64,000 bases of DNA from Amphibacillus marinus (GCF_900110345.1 NZ_FODJ01000007.1:62001-126000); one strand, 5' to 3'; counted from the stretch's first letter, positions 37,413 through 47,446 are shown. Numbers and translations: made by a program. Notes: a model not told the origin generated them from the sequence alone.

Positions 37413-38337
37413 GTCGCTCTTCATTATTTGCTTTCTTATCCTAAATATTTTTCTTGTTAGACAATTGTTCGATCGGCAGGAGGATGAGCTATCATTTATA
37501 CCTGAACCTTCAAAGGAAGATGAGTTAGAACTTAACATTTCAGGTTTAGAAAATTTGTCTAACGAGAGTTACAGTGCTCCTTTAATTCACACAAAGAATT
37601 TTAACTTTAATGAACAAGCAGCTGAAGCATTAGCAAGCTTAACAAATCAAGAAATTGTAGTCATTAGTGGGCACTATCTTTTCTCACGCTTTGATGAGCC
37701 TATTCAATTAGAGCTGGAGGAGCAAGAGTATGATCAAGCAGTTATTGACTCGATGGTCTTTTCGGGAGATACGTATGAACTATGGGGTCAGATACCTAAT
37801 GCGAACTTGCTAATCTACTTTCAGCGGATTGAGTATCCAATCTTCTTTAATCCAAATGCGCTTCTATTCGTTCAGCTAAATGATGCGGGCGAAATGGTTC
37901 AGTATGTTCAAACACGTTTAGATGAGCCTGAGGAAGCTGAAGAGAACCAAGCACTTATTCAGCAATACGATGCTGTCTATCGTCTCTATCATAATTCAAA
38001 TGCGCTGGATACGAATGACGAAGTTACGGATGTTATTTTAGGCTACCACAATCTAGTATCCTTAGCCAATGATGAGCAATTATTAAACCCAACATGGAAT
38101 ATCCAGGTGAATGACCGGCGAAATCATTTTGTCAATGCCATTGAGGGTCATACGTATCCAAGAAATCGGGGCTTTACCAGTAATTTGCTTAATGAGGCTA
38201 TTAAGCTGTTAACAGAGGCAGACGAAACGAATACGGTTGAATATAATGTTGAAGAAGATATTGACGATTTATTAAGAATAATGACGCACTCACTAACTAG
38301 CGTATATGAAAATTTAATCGAGGAGAGTTCAGAATGA
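37393..38337 (+). CDS. walI: Two-component regulatory system protein WalI (YycI)
   Basis: WalI is the partner of WalH, with one N-terminal transmembrane segment ([15 protein letters not shown]) and an extracellular domain, 314 residues. The start is a UUG inside the end of walH, well spaced from GGAGG. It gives the N-terminus [10 protein letters not shown], like the MDW opening I recall for B. subtilis YycI. The stop overlaps the walJ start by four bases, so the operon is tightly coupled. Confidence 0.92.
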   Translation: MQWGQIKSLFIICFLILNIFLVRQLFDRQEDELSFIPEPSKEDELELNISGLENLSNESYSAPLIHTKNFNFNEQAAEALASLTNQEIVVISGHYLFSRFDEPIQLELEEQEYDQAVIDSMVFSGDTYELWGQIPNANLLIYFQRIEYPIFFNPNALLFVQLNDAGEMVQYVQTRLDEPEEAEENQALIQQYDAVYRLYHNSNALDTNDEVTDVILGYHNLVSLANDEQLLNPTWNIQVNDRRNHFVNAIEGHTYPRNRGFTSNLLNEAIKLLTEADETNTVEYNVEEDIDDLLRIMTHSLTSVYENLIEESSE

Positions 38338-39131
38338 CGCTTAGCTTTTCCGTGCTTGCCTCTGGAAGCTCAGGTAATGCATTTTACATTGGTACAGATA
38401 AGGAGAATATACTTGTTGATGCTGGCTTGAGTGGAAAACAGCTTGATCGGCTTTTTCAACAGGTTAACGTTGATCCCAGTAAGCTATCAAGAATACTTGT
38501 TACCCATGAGCATAGTGATCACATCAAGGGTTTAGGTATTTTTGCCCGAAAGTATGATCTACCTATTTATGCAAACCAAAAGACTTGGGCTGCGATGGAT
38601 GGTAGTCTAGGCAAGCTTGCACTTGATCAAAAATTTACATTTAATAGTGGACAAGTACAAACATTTGGCGATATTGATGTAGAATCGTTTGGTGTTTCCC
38701 ATGATGCGGCTGAGCCGATGTTCTACACTTTCCATCACCAAGGCCAGAAGGTGGCTCTTGTCACTGATTTGGGCTATGTCTCGGAGCGAATAAAAAAAAC
38801 GGTAGAAAATGCTAATGCACTTATATTTGAAGCGAACCATGATGTCTCCATGCTGCAAATGGGGCGCTACCCATGGAATGTAAAGCGACGTATTTTAGGG
38901 GACTATGGTCATGTTTCAAATGATGATTGTGCATTAGCATTAACAGATATTATTGGTAACAAAACAAAACGTATATATTTAGCTCACTTAAGCAAGGATA
39001 ACAATATGAAAGAATTAGCTCGAATGTCGGTAGAGAATCACCTGTCTGAAGCTAGCTTTCCAATCAATAATGGACTAGAGATTCATGATACTGACCCTAA
39101 TATCCCGACCCCTATCTATCGAGTTGTTTAA
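38334..39131 (+). CDS. walJ: MBL-fold metallohydrolase WalJ (YycJ)
   Basis: This beta-lactamase-fold hydrolase has 265 residues. The metal motif is [10 protein letters not shown] (HxHxDH), preceded by [13 protein letters not shown] and DAGLSGKQL. Later ligands are in HDAAEPMFY and LVTDLGYVS, and the final part has [11 protein letters not shown]. YycJ proteins are thought to be nucleases or phosphodiesterases that help coordinate division and replication. It is the last of the tightly packed wal genes. Confidence 0.93.
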   Translation: MTLSFSVLASGSSGNAFYIGTDKENILVDAGLSGKQLDRLFQQVNVDPSKLSRILVTHEHSDHIKGLGIFARKYDLPIYANQKTWAAMDGSLGKLALDQKFTFNSGQVQTFGDIDVESFGVSHDAAEPMFYTFHHQGQKVALVTDLGYVSERIKKTVENANALIFEANHDVSMLQMGRYPWNVKRRILGDYGHVSNDDCALALTDIIGNKTKRIYLAHLSKDNNMKELARMSVENHLSEASFPINNGLEIHDTDPNIPTPIYRVV

Positions 39132-39181
39132 GCTTTAGTCAATTGTGGTAAACTAGTTTCAACAGTGGAAGAGGTGAAGAG

Positions 39182-40423
39182 ATGGTTTACTTTGATGATG
39201 GAACATCGAAGCGCAGAAGAGGCCGTTATTATAAGAATCGTTCTTTTTGGTTGCTCTATTTGATTATAGGCATTGTGTTGGGTGCGTTTCTATTTGCTGT
39301 TGCTTTGCCCAAGCTAGTGGAAAACAACTGGCTTCCTTATCAAGTTTATGTAGGCATGGGTCAAGGAGGTGGTACAGCCATTAACTCTAACCATGGCCAA
39401 CAAGATGCAATGCTCGATTATTTATCACCGGTTAATGTAGATATTTCTACTCAGGTTACTGATATCGTTGATCGAGTAATGCCTGCTGTTGTAGGTGTTG
39501 AAAATATCCAAACACAGCGGGCTAACTTTTGGGAACAAGCGACCTATGATGGCGGTACCGGATCTGGTGTCATTTATCGCCAGGATGATGACGTTGCCTT
39601 TATTGTGACCAACCATCATGTCATTGAAGGTGCGGATCAGATTGAAATTATTTTAGAGGATGGGACACGGTTACTAGCCGAATTGGTGGGCTCAGATTTA
39701 TTTACCGACTTAGCTGTTTTAAGTGTTGATGGTTCGCAGATTGATGTTGTTATTGAAATTGGGAATTCTGATATTTCTAAAGTTGGAGAGCCAGTCATTG
39801 CCATTGGAAATCCTTTAGGACTAGATTTATCTGGATCGGTAACACAGGGAATAATTAGTGGCAAGCAGCGTTCAATTCCAATGGATTTTAGCGGTGATGG
39901 CAGAGCAGACTGGCAAGCAGACGTTATTCAGACTGATGCGGCCATTAACCCAGGTAACAGTGGTGGAGCTTTAATTAATATGTCAGGCCAGCTAATTGGA
40001 ATTAATTCAATGAAGATTGCTGAATCATCAGTAGAGGGCATTGGCTTTGCTATTCCAATTGATGAAGCTATACCTGTTATTACAGAGCTTGAACAAAATG
40101 GACAAATGACACGCGCTTTTTTAGGCGTAGAGGCTTATTCCTTAATCGATGTTCCACAGGTCGAGTGGCGTAGAAGTTTAAATTTACCGAATGAGGTTGA
40201 GGGCGGCATTTACATCCAAAGTGTTGAACCATTATCGCCGGCAGACCAGGCTGATTTACAGCCATATGATGTCATTATCGAGCTTGATGGTGAACCTGTC
40301 TATACAATAGTTGATCTCAGGAAGCATCTTTATCAGGAAAAGCAGCCTGGTGAATCAATGCGTGTTACCTTTTATCGCGAAGGTGAGAGACAACAGGTCA
40401 CAATAGAGTTATCCACACAATGA
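39182..40423 (+). CDS. htrA: HtrA-like serine protease
   Basis: HtrA is a membrane-anchored trypsin-like protease of the HtrA/DegP family that handles misfolded exported proteins. It has 413 residues: a short cytoplasmic basic start, one transmembrane segment (SFWLLYLIIGIVLGAFLFAV), a protease domain with His in VTNHHVIEG (146), Asp in FTDLAVL, and Ser260 in NPGNSGGALIN, and a C-terminal PDZ domain (about 315-410, SPADQADLQPYDVIIELDGE). It sits in the usual place after walJ. Its 3' end already contains a DnaA box. Confidence 0.95.
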   Translation: MVYFDDGTSKRRRGRYYKNRSFWLLYLIIGIVLGAFLFAVALPKLVENNWLPYQVYVGMGQGGGTAINSNHGQQDAMLDYLSPVNVDISTQVTDIVDRVMPAVVGVENIQTQRANFWEQATYDGGTGSGVIYRQDDDVAFIVTNHHVIEGADQIEIILEDGTRLLAELVGSDLFTDLAVLSVDGSQIDVVIEIGNSDISKVGEPVIAIGNPLGLDLSGSVTQGIISGKQRSIPMDFSGDGRADWQADVIQTDAAINPGNSGGALINMSGQLIGINSMKIAESSVEGIGFAIPIDEAIPVITELEQNGQMTRAFLGVEAYSLIDVPQVEWRRSLNLPNEVEGGIYIQSVEPLSPADQADLQPYDVIIELDGEPVYTIVDLRKHLYQEKQPGESMRVTFYREGERQQVTIELSTQ

Positions 40424-40668
40424 AAAATTAAAAAGTATTTTAACCGTTGATTTTAAATGGTTTGAATGCTTTTTTTGTGTATATAACAAAAGTTATTCAC
40501 ACGCTGTGGATAAAGTTGTGAGTAACTTTCTATATCTAGTAGAGAACGCATATTCTTATACAAAATATAAATATGTAAACATAAAATCTGTGGAAAAACT
40601 GTGGCTATCCTGTTAAATAGTCGTTAATAAATGAGAATTATCATAATTGTGGATAGTAATGTGGATAA
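40409..40668. other. DnaA-box cluster downstream of htrA
   Basis: Four sites match TTATNCACA exactly: 40409-40417 and 40493-40501 on the plus strand, 40505-40513 and 40660-40668 on the minus strand. Three more differ by one base (40517-40525, 40589-40597, 40648-40656, all minus). In B. subtilis, DnaA-box clusters outside oriC, one of them near yydA (rlmH) as I recall, bind DnaA and limit initiation. This cluster is in the same neighbourhood. The remaining gene-free sequence to 40883 is AT-rich with no other clear signal. Confidence 0.75.
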
Positions 40669-40883
40669 ATAGTATATTTTTTATTATAATCACGAATGGA
40701 TAAATCCAAGTTTGCTACACGTGTGATTTTCTCGGATTAAATGGTATTACTCAGTTCAATTAAACATGGTAACAGACGATTGGTTACTAATGTGTAGTAG
40801 TAATCGTTACGTCATGAAGCATAGTAATTTTTTAATTAAAGTGTCGCAAGTCTTTTAACTAACTAATTGTCCTTGCAAAAAAC

Positions 40884-40919
40884 AAACGATCCATTTATGT
40901 GAAAATAAATGGATCGTTT
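40884..40919. terminator. Terminator of the aldo/keto reductase gene
   Basis: A perfect 15-bp stem (AAACGATCCATTTAT, 40884-40898, with ATAAATGGATCGTTT, 40905-40919) over a 6-base loop stands between htrA and the converging reductase gene. It can serve both directions. Confidence 0.75.
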
Positions 40920-40967
40920 ACATTACAGTATATTTCCGTTAAAATTGTCTAGCTCTCTAAAAGAAGC

Positions 40968-41966
40968 TTAATTGTCACTTAAAACTTTTTCGATCTGATC
41001 CAATTCCGATTGCGTGAATTCAAGTTTCTTTACAGCATTCACGTTATCTTCAATTTGACTAACACGACTAGCTCCAATCAAGGCCGAAGCAACGACCTGC
41101 TTGCGCAGTACCCATGCAAGAGCAAGCTGTGCTAGAGACTGCCCGCGTTCTTGTGCTAATTTGTTCAATTTAACCACTTTCTCTAAACGGTCTTCAGAAA
41201 TGTCTTTTTTATTTAAAAATGGGATATGTGCTTTAGCAGCGCGTGAATCCTCTGGAATCCCTTTTAAATATTTATTTGTTAACAAACCTTGAGCCAATGG
41301 AATAAATGCAATTGCTCCAGCCTGTGCATCCTCAAGCACTTTAATCAACCCATCTTCAATCCAGCGATTAAACATGGAATAAGATGCTTGGTGGATAACA
41401 AATGGTGTTTTCTGTTCTGTTAAAATGGCAATGGCCTTTTTGGATTGCTCAGCATCATAATTAGAAATACCAACATAAAGAGCTTTACCCTGTTTAACCA
41501 TTAAATCTAATGTAGCCATTGTCTCCTCTAACGGTGTCTCAGGATCAGGACGATGATGATAGAATATATCAACATAATCGAGTCCCATTCGTTTTAAGCT
41601 TTGATCTAAGCTTGATACTAAATACTTTTTTGATCCCCAATCGCCATAAGGGCCTTCCCACATATGAAATCCTGCTTTTGTTGAAATTATTAATTCATCT
41701 CGATAGCTTTGGAAGTCTTTCTTTAGAATATAACCAAAGTTCTCTTCAGCTGCCCCTGCCGGTGGACCGTAATTATTAGCAAGGTCAAAGTGAGTAATGC
41801 CAAGGTCAAAGGCGCGTTGAAGCATCGCCCGTTGATTATCAAGAGAATCTGTCTCACCAAAATTATTCCATAGACCAAGCGAGATAGCAGGTAGCTTAAG
41901 TCCTGATGCTCCTACTCTGTTATAGAGCATTTGCTCATAACGATCTTGTGCGGCTACGTATACCAT
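40968..41966 (-). CDS. Aldo/keto reductase, L-glyceraldehyde-3-phosphate reductase-like (YghZ family)
   Basis: This NADPH-dependent reductase has 332 residues and the AKR barrel. Family features are LKLPAISLGLWNNFG, FDLANNYGPPAGAAEENFG (catalytic Asp and Tyr), LIISTKAGFHMWEGPYGDWG (Lys), YVDIFYHHRPDP (His), and the nucleotide-binding SALIGASRVSQIEDN. The long insertion and the NYGPP motif are those of the YghZ/GPR group (AKR14), which reduce L-glyceraldehyde 3-phosphate and methylglyoxal. AGGAGGATA precedes the ATG. It stands where rlmH might be expected. Confidence 0.88.
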   Translation of the reverse strand: MVYVAAQDRYEQMLYNRVGASGLKLPAISLGLWNNFGETDSLDNQRAMLQRAFDLGITHFDLANNYGPPAGAAEENFGYILKKDFQSYRDELIISTKAGFHMWEGPYGDWGSKKYLVSSLDQSLKRMGLDYVDIFYHHRPDPETPLEETMATLDLMVKQGKALYVGISNYDAEQSKKAIAILTEQKTPFVIHQASYSMFNRWIEDGLIKVLEDAQAGAIAFIPLAQGLLTNKYLKGIPEDSRAAKAHIPFLNKKDISEDRLEKVVKLNKLAQERGQSLAQLALAWVLRKQVVASALIGASRVSQIEDNVNAVKKLEFTQSELDQIEKVLSDN

Positions 41967-42042
41967 AATAAATATCCTCCTATAAAACCCATAATTGTTA
42001 GCGCTTTAAAACCCGTGGTTGCGAAAATTAGTTGTTAGCAGC

Positions 42043-42402
42043 TTAGTAGCCAACTTGAACAGCAGCATTAACAATATACATAAGATCATTCTTATCTGCT
42101 TGCTCAGGTAGAACAATACCACTTGTCGTAGCTAATCCGCCCGTTACCACGTCAATACTTACTTCACCATAGGGAATTTCGGCTTTTACTCGCTCAATAT
42201 CAAGGTTAGCTTGATCAGCTGGAATAGCTAAAACAATGTTAACCTTCATATTATGTAATGATTCTTCGGGCAAGTAATCTTTAATGCCTGGCATGGAATT
42301 AGAGTGAATGGCATTTGCAACTGCTCGTATCGAAGCCTTTGTTACATCTTGACCATGTGTGTCAATGCCAACACCAGTTTCAATAAAAATAATCTTCTCC
42401 AT
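42043..42402 (-). CDS. Lin0512 family protein
   Basis: This small conserved protein has 119 residues, with the Lin0512-family pattern: IFIETGVGIDTHGQDVTKAS near the start, AIHSNSMPGI, and GYGEV-like (PYGEVSIDVVTGGLATTSG) near the end. The function of this family is not known to me. GGAAGGTGG precedes the ATG. It lies 76 bp upstream of the reductase gene on the same strand, so the two could share a transcript. Confidence 0.85.
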   Translation of the reverse strand: MEKIIFIETGVGIDTHGQDVTKASIRAVANAIHSNSMPGIKDYLPEESLHNMKVNIVLAIPADQANLDIERVKAEIPYGEVSIDVVTGGLATTSGIVLPEQADKNDLMYIVNAAVQVGY

Positions 42403-42536
42403 GCTTGTCCACCTTCCTTTCTACAAAAAGATTTCCTGGGAAATAACGAATAACTTTCTAATCGAGCTGTCCTAATTATAGCACCTTACTAAAAAGTTCC
42501 CTAACAATAAGGGTCTGCTAACTTAGTATCAAAAAA

Positions 42537-42572
42537 AACTACCACAAACTAATATGTTGTGGTAGTTATATT
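42537..42572. terminator. Terminator of the oligopeptide-type ABC operon
   Basis: AACTACCACAA (42537-42547) pairs with TTGTGGTAGTT (42557-42567), with A and T runs on both sides, just beyond the 3' end of the substrate-binding protein gene. Confidence 0.8.
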
Positions 42573-42583
42573 TTTTTATTTAA

Positions 42584-44386
42584 TTATTCAGCAGCTTCAC
42601 GCAATAATTCTTGAACCCGCTCTGAATCTGCTTCAAGGGTTAGACCGGTATTAACTAATGGACTAACTGTTGATACTGCAGGCATTTTATTACCTTGATA
42701 GAAGGAGATAAATTCATCTTGATTAATTGAGTGAAGTATAGCTTGACGTAAAGCAACATTAGTTGAGACTTCACGACCTTCCATATTAAAAGCAAGGTAA
42801 GTTACGCCATTACTTTCGTTTTGTTGAAGTGTAAGACTTTCATCCTCTATTACTGTATCATAACGATTCTCAGCTACGCCATTTAAAATATGAATTTCAT
42901 TGTTGCGAAGTGCAGATAGTGCACTTTCTGGTTCTTGAATAAATTTGACGATTACCTCGTTAATATTCGGTTCACCGTCAGTTCCAGCTCGGTAGCCTGG
43001 GTTCTTGACAAAGTGTGCTTCGTAATCATTTTTTGAAACAAGGATGTAGGGACCACTTGCGTATAGCGTGTTATCAAAGCCGCTATCTTCTGTCACTGTC
43101 CGCTGATCGCCATAGGCAATATCTTCATCAACATTATAGTCTTCTACATCAAAGGTATTAACGCTCTCTACCTGTTGCTGAGAGACAATCCCAGCAGATT
43201 GGTGAGCTAAATAATTTAATACCTGTGGAAATGGATTGACGGTTGTTATTTTAACAGCTTGATAAATACCATTAGCGTTATTAGCGTCATCCTTACTTGT
43301 AGTAAGCTCAGTAATATCTTGGTCGAGCCCTACTTCTAATGCTTCTTTAACAGAATCCCCGTTAATGGTGACTGCATCCTCTAGCTCACTTAAATCACTA
43401 ACAATCTCAATATTATCCATACTTTCGTGTAAGCTGTATGTTCGATGATCTGGCACAGAATTACGGTCTTTGGCCCGATTCAATGAGAATTGAACGTCTT
43501 CAGCTCCAACTCTGTCTTCAGTATTTACAACACCATCTTCTTCGATAGCAGCAAAGTAAATATCATCTCTTAACAAGAAATAATAGTCTTGATTTCCTTC
43601 AGCAATAACATGATTTAAGGATAACGATCCGTCAGAAACAACTTGGTCATCATCAGTTAGATTAACAAGACGTACGTAAATGTTTGTATTAAGTGTATTA
43701 ATCGATCCGTCATTACCTTTAATCGGATCTAATGAAGTAAGTGAACCAATTGCTTGATGCACCAGTAGTGGCTGACTGTCGCGTAATGAAGCATCATTAA
43801 AATCAACTGCTTCCCAAACAGCAGCGCGCGATTTAGGTAAGCGAACGGTCTCTTCATTTATAATAGTGTCGTTAACACCCTGTGCCTTGTATGAGATGTA
43901 TAGTGGTGCAATATAAGCCTGATCAAATACGATATGCTGTTCTAAGTCCTTATAGGTTTCTTGGTATTCTTCTGCTAATTGGGTACTGGCCAGATTGACA
44001 AGCTCATCAGCCTGTTGATCAGCAAATAGGCTATTATCACCGTCAGAGGTGAATAAAGAGCGCACAGCGTAATCTGGATTGCCGGTAACGGTCGTCCAGC
44101 TACTTAATGCTAAATCGTAATTACCTGCATCGCGTTGGGTGGTAAAGCTACCATAATCAGGCTGGATATTTAATTCAACCTCAAACCCATTATTGGTAAG
44201 TTGATCACGGAGAATATTTAAGTCATCTTCACCAGTGCTCGTTCCTAAAATCTCAATGGTTGGTCGTTCAATATTTGTCTCATCAGGTGTTTGCTCAGGC
44301 TCGTCACCTTGTACATCAGATTCAGTATTAACACAGCCTAACAGTAGCACCATTACGACAAAAAATAGCAAGCTTAATTTTTTCAT
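42584..44386 (-). CDS. Oligopeptide-type ABC substrate-binding lipoprotein with permuted domain order
   Basis: This lipoprotein has 600 residues (lipobox LLLGC, Cys18) and belongs to SBP family 5. The order of parts is unusual. Residues about 43-170 (LRDQLTNNGFEVELNIQPDY, YDLALSSW, FDQAYIAPLYISYKAQG) look like the C-terminal lobe of such proteins. The normal N-terminal lobe starts only near 206 (SLTSLDP, YYFLLRDDIYF, GAEDVQFSLNRA). The protein ends at ERVQELLREAAE, where a normal family member would go on into that C-terminal lobe. It therefore looks circularly permuted. It is last in the operon after two permease genes. Confidence 0.85.
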   Translation of the reverse strand: MKKLSLLFFVVMVLLLGCVNTESDVQGDEPEQTPDETNIERPTIEILGTSTGEDDLNILRDQLTNNGFEVELNIQPDYGSFTTQRDAGNYDLALSSWTTVTGNPDYAVRSLFTSDGDNSLFADQQADELVNLASTQLAEEYQETYKDLEQHIVFDQAYIAPLYISYKAQGVNDTIINEETVRLPKSRAAVWEAVDFNDASLRDSQPLLVHQAIGSLTSLDPIKGNDGSINTLNTNIYVRLVNLTDDDQVVSDGSLSLNHVIAEGNQDYYFLLRDDIYFAAIEEDGVVNTEDRVGAEDVQFSLNRAKDRNSVPDHRTYSLHESMDNIEIVSDLSELEDAVTINGDSVKEALEVGLDQDITELTTSKDDANNANGIYQAVKITTVNPFPQVLNYLAHQSAGIVSQQQVESVNTFDVEDYNVDEDIAYGDQRTVTEDSGFDNTLYASGPYILVSKNDYEAHFVKNPGYRAGTDGEPNINEVIVKFIQEPESALSALRNNEIHILNGVAENRYDTVIEDESLTLQQNESNGVTYLAFNMEGREVSTNVALRQAILHSINQDEFISFYQGNKMPAVSTVSPLVNTGLTLEADSERVQELLREAAE

Positions 44387-44404
44387 TTCTTTTCCCCCTG
44401 TTGA

Positions 44405-45898
44405 TTAATTTATTTTAGGATCTAATGCATCACGCAGTCCGTCACCTAAGAAGTTGAAAGATAGAACAAGTAGAATAATGGCGAGACCAGGGAATATTGC
44501 TAAATACGGCTCTGTTTCTAAATACTGACTACCTATCCGTAAAACATTTCCCCACTCTGGAACATGTGGTTCTACTCCCAACCCCAAAAAGCTAAGACTA
44601 CTTGTTGCAATGACCGCGGTCCCAATCGTTAAAGTTGCACGAACAATCATTGGTGCAAAGCCATTAGGAATGGCATGCTTAAACAGGATTTTCCATTCGG
44701 ATTCGCCCAATGCACGGGCGGCTTCAATAAAATCTAAATGAGCAATCATTAAGATATTCGCTCGCATTGTTCGTGCGTACATCGGAATAGATCCAACACT
44801 AAGTGCAATAATTAAATTCAAGGTACTGGAGCCGAATGCAGCAATAATAGCAATGGCTAATAAAATGCCAGGAATGGCATAGAGAACATCTAAAACACGC
44901 ATAATTGCTTGATCTAATGAGCGGTGAAAAAAACCAGAAATTGCACCTAGAAAGCCGCCAATAATCATTGGAATGAGCGTTGTTAACATGCCAATGATAA
45001 GTGATATTCGTGCACCGAAGACAATGCGTGAGAAGACATCTCGACCAAAATTATCAGTCCCAAATGGATAGACAAGGCTTGGCTCCGTTAGTAAGACTGT
45101 GTAATCATTTGCTACGGCAAAGCGGGTCACAAATGTTGTAAAGCTGGTTATTGACAGTGAAAAGGTGAAAATGACAAATAACAAACCAATCATTGCAGTA
45201 AAGCGTTTTGTAAGCTTGATCCAAAACAGTTGCCAACGCTCGCTATTGGCAGGATCCCTCTTACCTTGCTTCAACAATAAGCTATAACCAAGTATAAAAC
45301 GAAAGACATTGCCAGTCAGACTGGTAACCATAAATAAGTAAGGCAGTAGGCGAACCAATCTCGTAGACTTTCTAGAAACTGATTTACTACGAGCAAGCCA
45401 AATTAAAACTATTACATCAAGCAAGAGCAAAACTGCTAAACTAAATACCACTGGAATAAAGTAATTCGTCACATACGGTTTAAATAAGTTAAAGGAGGTA
45501 ACAGCAATAATAAGAAAGTCTGCTAGAAACATATAGTAAGCAAAGGTATACTCAATCTCGCCATCGTCCTGTAAAGCTCGAAATGCGTAAGTGGCGGTAA
45601 AGACATTGCCAACAAGCAAGGAGCCCAGTTGAAAAGCTGTTAGTAGTCTTGTCTTTCGTTGAATATTCCCATACTTGAGAATATCTCTTCTCGTTCTCAG
45701 GTTAAGCACCAGTTGGAAAATTGTTACGAATAAGTATGCCACAGCAATTAGAAACAGGCTAAGTTGCCATGTCTGGGTAGTGAATTGATAGCTGTTAACT
45801 AATAGAATAGTAGCTAGTAAAAGCGAGACCACAAAGGAAAAGTGCCCATGCTTGTATAAATCGGATTGCTTTAGTTTTTTTTTATATAGCTGATTCAA
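44405..45898 (-). CDS. ABC permease, OppC/DppC family, with a large N-terminal membrane extension
   Basis: The C-terminal part (about 225-497) is a standard OppC/DppC permease: YPFGTDNFGRDVFSRIVFGAR, GFFHRSLDQAIMRVLDVLYA, and the EAA loop EAARALGESEWKILFKHAIPN. Residues 1 to about 220 are an extra region with some six hydrophobic segments (for example YFIPVVFSLAVLLLLDVIVL), not found in ordinary OppC of about 300 residues. The start is UUG behind GGGGGGAG. It is co-transcribed with the OppB-like gene 12 bp upstream. Confidence 0.88.
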   Translation of the reverse strand: MNQLYKKKLKQSDLYKHGHFSFVVSLLLATILLVNSYQFTTQTWQLSLFLIAVAYLFVTIFQLVLNLRTRRDILKYGNIQRKTRLLTAFQLGSLLVGNVFTATYAFRALQDDGEIEYTFAYYMFLADFLIIAVTSFNLFKPYVTNYFIPVVFSLAVLLLLDVIVLIWLARSKSVSRKSTRLVRLLPYLFMVTSLTGNVFRFILGYSLLLKQGKRDPANSERWQLFWIKLTKRFTAMIGLLFVIFTFSLSITSFTTFVTRFAVANDYTVLLTEPSLVYPFGTDNFGRDVFSRIVFGARISLIIGMLTTLIPMIIGGFLGAISGFFHRSLDQAIMRVLDVLYAIPGILLAIAIIAAFGSSTLNLIIALSVGSIPMYARTMRANILMIAHLDFIEAARALGESEWKILFKHAIPNGFAPMIVRATLTIGTAVIATSSLSFLGLGVEPHVPEWGNVLRIGSQYLETEPYLAIFPGLAIILLVLSFNFLGDGLRDALDPKIN

Positions 45899-45910
45899 GC
45901 TGCTCCCCCC

Positions 45911-47323
45911 TTAATTGTTCTTCAACTGAGCTCGAATACGTGGATTTAGAATTGCATAAAGCAAATCAACAATTAAATTAACAACAGAGATAGCAATAGC
46001 GATATAAACCACGCCAGCAAGAATGGCCGGAATATCAGGAATAAATTGTTTATCAACAATATAACTACCTAACCCTCTAATATTAAATACCTTCTCAGTA
46101 ACTGCCGCTCCACCAAGCATGACACCGAATTGCAGACCAATAACGGTTAAAATTGGAATCCAAGCATTGCGAAGGGCATGACCGAGAAATGCTTCACGAC
46201 CAGACAAGCCCTTAGCTTTAGCTGTGACCATATAATCTTCATGCATGACCTCAAGGATAGATGATCGTGTCATGCGGGTAATGGCAGCTGCTAGACCAGT
46301 TCCTAATACTAAGATCGGCATAATTAGCGAAAATAGATTATTCGGTGAGTAGCTAGATGGGAGCCAATTTGCCCGAATTGAAAACGTTAGAATAAAGATA
46401 AGACCTTGCCAAAAGCTAGGGATTGATAGACCAATTAAAGCTAAAAACATAAAACTGTAATCCCAAAAAGAATTTAGTTTAGCAGCAGAAACCATTCCAA
46501 TAGGCACGGCAACGCACACAGCTAGGAAAAGCGATGTAATAGCCAGAATTAACGTCACCGGAAAGCGATTTGCAATACTTGTCAAAATGACTTCATTACC
46601 AGTAAAGGAATGACCAAGGTCAAAGCGTAAAAAGCCAGAGATAGCGCGCCAAAGTTGGACAAAATAAGGCTGATCTAAACCATATTGCTTATTAAAGGCA
46701 AGCCGTTGATCAAGTGTTGCAGATTCCCCTAAAATGTTGGCCGCTGAATCGGATGGTGAAATATACAGAATGGTAAACACAATAACAATAACTGAAACGA
46801 TCACAAACAGCGTCATAATAAATCGTTCAAAAACAAATCGGACAAACGCATTTTGGTAAATGAAATATAAACTATAAATCAAGAAGCCTAAGACAAAGCT
46901 TAATATGACAAAATTTCGATTTGCTAATAACTGTTCAAAAAAAGTAGTAAAGGACATGAATTGAACTTTCTGCTTGCTAAGCTCTGCTTCAGCTAGCTTT
47001 CTAATTTGTTGATTAGCTTGTGCTCTGGCAAACGCATCTTGTTTTGTTTGCTCAACACGTCGATTAAAATAATGTTGCTTATGTTTATATTGCTGAGCAT
47101 ACTTTGTCAGCAGCTGTTCATATTGTTTACTATGGTGGAGCTGGGCTACTTTGTCTTGAAGTTGGGCTGAATAGCTGATCTTTTTTCTCATATAGAGAAA
47201 ATAACTATATCCAATTAAGAAAATAGGCAAGCCCAATAGGCATTGGAGCCAGTTTAATAAGGGATGCTGATTAACAATTCGATAGCCTTTAATTAATTTG
47301 TTTTGGTTTAAATTTTCGAGCAC
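45911..47323 (-). CDS. ABC permease, OppB/DppB family, with an N-terminal extension
   Basis: The last 300 residues or so match OppB/DppB: FERFIMTLFVIVSVIVIVFT, YGLDQPYFVQLWRAISGFLR, DLGHSF, SIPSFWQGLIFI, and the EAA loop YMVTAKAKGLSGREAFLGHALRNA. Residues 1 to about 165 are extra: a hydrophobic hairpin, a charged, probably coiled-coil stretch rich in Gln and Lys (about 50-120), and another membrane segment (NFVILSFVLGFLIYSLYF). The start is GTG behind AGGAGG. It is the first gene of the minus-strand half, back to back with the ATPase gene. Confidence 0.88.
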   Translation of the reverse strand: MLENLNQNKLIKGYRIVNQHPLLNWLQCLLGLPIFLIGYSYFLYMRKKISYSAQLQDKVAQLHHSKQYEQLLTKYAQQYKHKQHYFNRRVEQTKQDAFARAQANQQIRKLAEAELSKQKVQFMSFTTFFEQLLANRNFVILSFVLGFLIYSLYFIYQNAFVRFVFERFIMTLFVIVSVIVIVFTILYISPSDSAANILGESATLDQRLAFNKQYGLDQPYFVQLWRAISGFLRFDLGHSFTGNEVILTSIANRFPVTLILAITSLFLAVCVAVPIGMVSAAKLNSFWDYSFMFLALIGLSIPSFWQGLIFILTFSIRANWLPSSYSPNNLFSLIMPILVLGTGLAAAITRMTRSSILEVMHEDYMVTAKAKGLSGREAFLGHALRNAWIPILTVIGLQFGVMLGGAAVTEKVFNIRGLGSYIVDKQFIPDIPAILAGVVYIAIAISVVNLIVDLLYAILNPRIRAQLKNN

Positions 47324-47446
47324 TTAGAGAAAAAACCTCCTTTAAACTTGATAATTCCGAGTGGTTTAGTATAGAATAACGTTAACAAGATTATAGTGAC
47401 ATTCTATGAATATGTCAAACTAAAAATTCTGAGATGGAGAATGGTT

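Noticed and set aside
40409-40668. The DnaA-box cluster taken as oriC itself
   Set aside because: No dnaA, dnaN, rpmH or mnmG gene is adjacent, so a secondary DnaA-box cluster is the simpler reading.
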